From assembly GCF_001723175.1 (NCBI RefSeq), contig NC_064654.1, positions 3,720,001 through 3,784,000 of the forward strand: a stretch of DNA of 64,000 nucleotides, written 5' to 3'. Position 1 is the stretch's first letter; each line of letters opens with the position of its first letter. Positions 59,452-64,000 of this stretch are shown one piece after another. Made by a program: the position numbers and the translations under genes. A model generated the notes under the pieces. It made no database searches and was not told where the DNA came from. It saw only the letters and a program-made list of their open reading frames with translations. The DNA comes from Penicillium oxalicum (lineage: Eukaryota; Ascomycota; Eurotiomycetes; Eurotiales; Aspergillaceae).

Positions 59452-61587
59452 ATGACGAGCAAGGACTTTCGCGATCAGCTTGGCAAATTCCGCCTCGAGT
59501 CCCCCAACCATGCCTTGTTGCCAGTGACATGGTCGCAGCCCTCTGCAAATGCGATACCCAAGTCATCCCCTCATGGGGGACACCATCCGTCCCCCGTTTC
59601 ACCGTTGACACGCCCACCACCGTCCACACCACACTTGCCCCCACCACCGTCCGACTCAGTGTCGCCTCTTGACTCGACGGTCGCAACACCCACGGCCTCT
59701 ACACGTAGTAAGCGCGTCTCGACCGCATGCGACTTTTGCCGCAAACGAAAGAAAAAATGCGACTTTCGATACCCAAACTGCTCGGCGTGCACGCGTGCGG
59801 GGGTACGCTGTACCATCCCCCCGCCGGGGCCACAGGTCGCGAGTGCCTCGGTGCCTCGCGATCAACTGGAGACTCTCCAAAATCGCGTCCAGTGGCTGGA
59901 AGAGGTGGTGCGCCGTAAAGTTGGCATCTCGGTGGCTGATCTAGCTACAGGCTCACCTGTGGACGCCGGGTCAGATCCGGACTGGTGGTATCGAGTGCCA
60001 GCAATGATCGCTTCGAGTGCAACTCGCTCGTCTCTCGCGCCACCACTACCATTGTCCACGCCATCCGCAAAGGCCACCACGACTACGCTCAGCCCCGTCG
60101 GGAACCATTCGACCCCAACACCGCCTGGGCTAGCAGCGATCGCGACCGAACCCCCCATGGGAGTTGGTGTCGAGCTGCCTAACGTGGGCGAGATTCTGCG
60201 CGACCAGTTGGAGAATCGTCGCCCGTCGGTCGCAAGACCTGCCGTTGCACCTCGGGTTCTCCGTCTGTCCTCTCTGGAAGAAGTGGAACGAGTTGCAGGT
60301 CAATACTTTGACAGCATCGGGTATCAGTATCCGTTCCTGTCCCGCCCAGAGTTCTTCGGTCATCTCAGACATATCTATATGGGCGGTGTGCCTGCACCGG
60401 AGGTCCACAATACCTATCACATAATCATTGCCATTGCCCTGTTGATCGGGTCGGCAGAGTCGGCTCAAGCAGCCGACTTCTACCGTGCTAGCCAGGAGAC
60501 CCTTCCCCATGCTCTGCAAAATGAGGATCTTCCCTCGATCCGGGCTCTTCTCGGACTGGCCTTGTATTCCATGTTCGCCACGTCCGGTCCGAGTATATGG
60601 CACGTCCTAGGAGCCACCCTGCGACTGGCAATCAGCCTGGGCTTACACAAGGCTCGGCCGTATCCGAGCCTGATGGAAGAGGAGATGGCCAAGCGTGCTT
60701 TTTGGAGTCTATATAACCTGGATCGTCTGATTGCCAGTACTCTGGGCCGGCCTTTGGGGATCTCTGACGACGACATTAGTGTTGGACTGCCTCGGGAGCT
60801 GAACGAAGATGGGTTGGAAGCGCCCGGGGCCAGCACTATGACGATTCCCCTTCAAGTCATTCGTCTTCGACGGATCTTTTCCCGCATCTATCACTACCGT
60901 AAGTCTTCCTTCTTGCTTTCTGCCCTTTCTAGTTTGGGACGAGATAATTTGTTTCCGCCTGTTGTTTGGATCTGTGGCTTTCGATGCTGATGTTGATCGC
61001 CATGCCCGCGCCGCCCCTTTCAGTATATAGCAATCTCCCCCAGCCATCTGCGGAAGAGGTTGCCGCCACACTAGGAGAGTTTCGCCGAGAAGTCGACGAC
61101 TGGCGTGTTTCGGCTCCGGTGTATCCGTCGGCTCTTCTCTACTCGACTTCATACTATGATTATCTGTATTACACAACCTTGCTGTTGATGTATCGTCCGA
61201 GCCCTCGTAATCCCACCCCGGACACACTGAGCATCGTGAGCTGCGGAGATTCCAGCATACAGGTGATTCGATCGTACTGGGACAGCTACTCCGTCGGCAA
61301 ACTCAAGTGGATCTGGTTGACCCTGAGTCAGGTTTACTTTGCCGGCATCACCATCCTTTGGTGCTTGGAACAAAATGCCCGGTGTCTCCATGCGTCTCGC
61401 CCGGCTCCCTGGCACCCGGATGAACAAGTGATGCGACGGGCGATCCAAGCGGTGGTTGTTCTTCTGGAGCAATTCGGTAAGCGACGACCCGGCGTGGATC
61501 GATTGGCAGAGACCTTTCGGCACCAAAGTACGATGATCTTCAGCCAAATGGCATATCGTCAGCAACAGCAGCAGCAGCAACAACAAC

Positions 61588-61622
<35 letters not shown>

Positions 61623-61661
61623 CAACACAACAACAACAACAAAACAACAACAAACAACAAC

Positions 61662-61700
<39 letters not shown>

Positions 61701-61955
61701 CCACCACCGCAGGCCTTGTTGCAGCCGGCATATCGTCAGCCTCCGCAAAATCCACCAAATCTTCTTCCCCCGCAACTTCCCGTGACACTCGCTCCTCCGC
61801 CTCCGCCCCCGGTTCCGCTGGCCCCCGTGCTCGATGATGTGCTGCTGGTCGATGGCAGTGGCGCGATGCCCATGATTGACCCGCAAATGGCCGAACAACT
61901 GTACTATTCCTACAATTGGTTTCAAGAGGAGATGGCAAGTTACTATACCCTTTGA
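59452..61955 (+). CDS. Zn2Cys6 transcription factor with CAA-repeat tail
   Basis: Exons 59452-60898 and 61024-61955 join (intron gtaagt...ttcag, phase 1) to 792 aa. The N-terminal 85 residues are Pro/Ser-rich. The binuclear zinc cluster is C93-x2-C96-x6-C103-x6-C110-x2-C113-x6-C120 with basic RKRKKK in the first loop. A short coiled coil (DQLETLQNRVQWLEEVVRR, 137-155) should mediate dimerisation. The fungal TF middle-homology domain spans about 285-600 (YPFLSRPEFFGHL, YSMFATSGPSIWHVLGATLR, KRAFWSLYNLDRLIASTLGR). After about residue 660 a low-complexity tract of Q, T, N and K is encoded by CAA repeats, followed by Pro-rich stretches and an acidic/aromatic end (YYSYNWFQEEMASYYTL) that could be an activation domain. 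Target genes are unknown; regulation of the nearby secreted-enzyme genes is unproven. Confidence 0.92.
61561..61700 (+). repeat. Coding CAA/ACA/AAC trinucleotide repeat
   Basis: About 140 bp made almost only of CAA units, inside exon 2 of the Zn2Cys6 gene. Extra single bases shift the register, so the one reading frame passes from Gln to Thr, Asn/Lys and back to Gln runs. On the opposite strand it gives long Val, Leu or Cys runs that are artefacts. Confidence 0.95.
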
Positions 61956-63294
61956 GCGATGGCGTTGTGCGTTGTTTGAGTTTCTAAATGCCCTGATCAC
62001 TTTTCATCTGTTTTTTTTTTTTTTTTCCCTTTCTTGTTTACCCTTGACCCATCGATGTCGTCGGATACTTGACAGATTGGCCGTACCGAGTGAGATCCAA
62101 TGTGCCTGGTTTATCATTATGTATCATACTTCATTCATCTTCCATATGTCAATATCTTCCAGCGTACTCCCCGCCATGATTTCCGTCCGTCAGAAGGTTC
62201 CCCCCTTGCCGAATTCGATAGCTCGTGTTTATTGGAATCTTGTCTTTATTGAAAACTGCATTTCCTTCACGCGGGGATCAGTGAGCCAAAAGTGATCGTT
62301 GGTCTGCTACTGTGCATATCACCAGGGAATCACTCCCCGTTCCTGGATCGCGCTTTGCGCATTCATACCCAGCACTCACGGCAACCTCCCTCAAGACTCC
62401 AGGGTCTTCCTCCACCAGATGGACTGTTCCTCGACTTGGAGCCATTGACTGGAAAACCTCATGGCAATACCCCGAAGAGGTTTGGCAGGTAAGACGGAAT
62501 TTCCCATCCAGTAAACGGGCATCCGGCATGAATCTTACTCTAGCAAACCTCCTGTCAGCTACGCTTTTCGTCAAGGACACCTGCGGAAGTTCGGCGTCCA
62601 CAGGCGGCCGAAGCTTGGTCAGCAGTGCGGTCAACCTGGTTGTCATCAATGAATGGTTACCAATCTGTTGAGACGGTTCGTCTTCTCTGGCCGCTGTCCG
62701 TCTGCACTGGAACCATGACGGAAGTCCAGGGAACAACAGAGAGCAGCGCGGAATCGGGAAGAACCTCGGATCCTGCAGGGGTCCACGGCACATTACTCAG
62801 CATGTTTGATTGGCCTTCTGAGTGGGTACCAGGTACCTGGTGCGGGGGCCGCTGGTGGCGGTGGGGGAGACATGGAAGCTTGGGATGCCCACGTACTCTG
62901 ATGTACCCATGTACCCGCGGTCCCTGAGATATGAGGTCCAAGTTCATTGGAGCCCATTACAGGAAGTCAGATACGGGATCGGCACTCGGTGTTCATTGCT
63001 CACCCATCTGCCTCAAGGCTGTGTCTGATCTGTTGGGCCCTGCTCTTTCTGAGAATTGAGTCGATGGTGTGGCACGGCGTCTCAGCCCGATCGTCCTCAC
63101 CGACACACAAGGCCCGCCTCGATCGACCCCACCGAGGGGAGAGGCCTGGGGACCCAGTAGGTATTTAAAGAGGTCGCATTGCCCTCCGTTTCCCAAGACC
63201 ATCACTATCAACTTCTTACGCCGACCTCGACATTCTCCAAGTCGTCATCCACGCCCTCCACCCTCAATTCAAAACACCCTCCACCAGTCCCATC
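61956..63294. other. Intergenic region of 1.3 kb
   Basis: 3' flank of the Zn2Cys6 gene (run of 16 T at 62011-62026) and promoter of the DUF1993-type gene. A short palindrome, ccaggtacctgg, lies near 62830. The minus-strand frame 62278-62793 has no domain or splice support. No gene is called. Confidence 0.4.
63162..63169 (+). promoter_or_regulatory. Probable TATA box of the DUF1993 gene
   Basis: TATTTAAA, 126-133 bp before the ATG at 63295, followed by a C/T-rich leader with CACCCTCAATTC. Confidence 0.5.
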
Positions 63295-63807
63295 ATGTCT
63301 ACCCCTCTCTACGACTACAGTGTTCCCACCTTCATCAAGGGATTGAAGGCGCTGTCCAACATCTTGCAAAAGGCTGCGGACTTTGCTCAGGAGAAGGGCA
63401 TCGCTGTCGACGAGGTGGTTGGCTGGAAGCTCGCCGAGGACATGTTGCCTGTCTCTTTCCAGGTGCAGACCGCCAGCAACGTGGCGAAGAACTCTCTGCC
63501 TCGCATCGCCGGCTACGAGGAAAACCCTATTGAAGACAACGAGAAGACCGTGGCCGAGTTGCAGGCTCGCATCGCCAAGACCATTGAAATGCTCGAGAAG
63601 GCCGAGGCCAGCCAGTTCGCCGGCAAGGAGAAGAACGAGGTCAAGATCCAGGCTGGCCCCAAGCTGCTCGAATTCGAGGCCCAGTCGTACCTCACCAACT
63701 TCGCCTTGCCCAACTTTTACTTCCACCTCACTACCGCCTATGCCATTTTCCGATCTAAGGGTGTTCAGCTTGGCAAGTTCGACTACTTGGTGCCTTTCAT
63801 TCAATAA
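63295..63807 (+). CDS. DUF1993-family protein, 170 aa
   Basis: Single exon, 170 aa, the typical size of the DUF1993 family (four-helix DinB-like fold, found in fungi and bacteria). Characteristic blocks are MSTPLYDYSVPTFIKGLKAL at the start, WKLAEDMLPVSFQVQTASN, and LPRIAGYEENPIEDNEKTVA. The C-terminal stretch LTNFALPNFYFHLTTAYAIF is also diagnostic, with the two histidine-containing helices of the fold. No signal peptide or membrane span is present. The biochemical role is not known; metal binding is suggested by the DinB resemblance. Codon use is strongly C-ending, as in well-expressed genes. A good TATA box lies upstream. Confidence 0.88.
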   Translation: MSTPLYDYSVPTFIKGLKALSNILQKAADFAQEKGIAVDEVVGWKLAEDMLPVSFQVQTASNVAKNSLPRIAGYEENPIEDNEKTVAELQARIAKTIEMLEKAEASQFAGKEKNEVKIQAGPKLLEFEAQSYLTNFALPNFYFHLTTAYAIFRSKGVQLGKFDYLVPFIQ

Positions 63808-64000
63808 TCGGTGTGACCGAGATCTATCACGCATAGCCTTGCCAAGGGGGCTGGAAGTCTTTCGGATCAAACCACACAATGCAATCGGCTCTGCCCGAGT
63901 TCTTTCTTCTCTGTACATAGTTTCTTTGATGAACACAGCCCAAGAGTTGTCCAAAAAGCAAGGCCAGCGATGACTTATCTCATCCCCTCATCCGTTCCCT
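63808..64000. other. 3' flank of the DUF1993 gene, window end
   Basis: No feature seen in the last 193 bases. Confidence 0.4.

Noticed and set aside
61149..62000. A 283-codon minus-strand frame with Leu, Val and Cys runs
   Set aside because: It is the antisense of the Zn2Cys6 exon 2 and its CAA repeat; no domain or splice signal.
1..64000. CRISPR arrays, insertion sequences, transposons or a secondary-metabolite cluster
   Set aside because: No regularly spaced repeats, no transposase or reverse transcriptase frames, no long terminal repeats, and no PKS, NRPS, terpene synthase or P450 genes were seen.

Overview
The window is nuclear DNA of a filamentous ascomycete, most likely Eurotiales (Aspergillus/Penicillium-like). 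The evidence is small GT-AG introns (about 50-200 nt), pyrimidine-rich leaders, fungal-only families (HET, CFEM, WSC, Zn2Cys6 regulator, cutinase, sedolisin, hybrid histidine kinase) and an intronless nuclear tRNA-Ala(AGC) with internal A and B boxes. Twenty-three protein genes and one tRNA are supported; two more small ORFs are listed as doubtful. Exon boundaries were worked out by hand from splice consensus and reading-frame continuity.

Left part (0.6-20 kb): F-actin capping protein alpha and a PEX11-type peroxin lie in tandem. They are followed by a HET-domain protein, an unrecognised 559-aa protein, and a small ORF. Next comes a divergent pair of paralogous unknown proteins sharing one 465-bp promoter region, the tRNA, a short SET-domain protein, a D-2-hydroxyacid dehydrogenase and a GNAT acetyltransferase. 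A 4.8-kb gene-free stretch with homopolymers and a 42-unit GA repeat leads into a single-exon hybrid histidine kinase (24,967-27,105).

Right part (29-62 kb): a block rich in secreted and cell-surface functions. It holds a sedolisin protease, a glycerol-dehydrogenase-type aldo-keto reductase with two tiny exons, a CE12-like rhamnogalacturonan acetylesterase, and a 14-exon membrane family-2 glycosyltransferase. It continues with a membrane-anchored GH16 glucanase, a CBM18-WSC-WSC secreted protein, an unrecognised 451-aa protein, a cutinase, a CFEM protein and a GH25 muramidase. The window closes with a Zn2Cys6 regulator carrying a long CAA-repeat tail and a DUF1993-type protein.

The genes do not form an operon or a recognisable secondary-metabolite cluster: no PKS, NRPS, terpene synthase or P450 is seen, and strands alternate. 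The right block looks like an ecological neighbourhood for polymer attack, wall building and bacterial-wall degradation; co-regulation is only an inference. The most unusual observations are the divergent paralog pair with an identical intron position and phase, the 14-nt and 20-nt exons of the aldo-keto reductase, the CFEM intron that is open in frame when retained, and the CAA tract whose single-base shifts turn polyQ into polyT and polyN without loss of frame.
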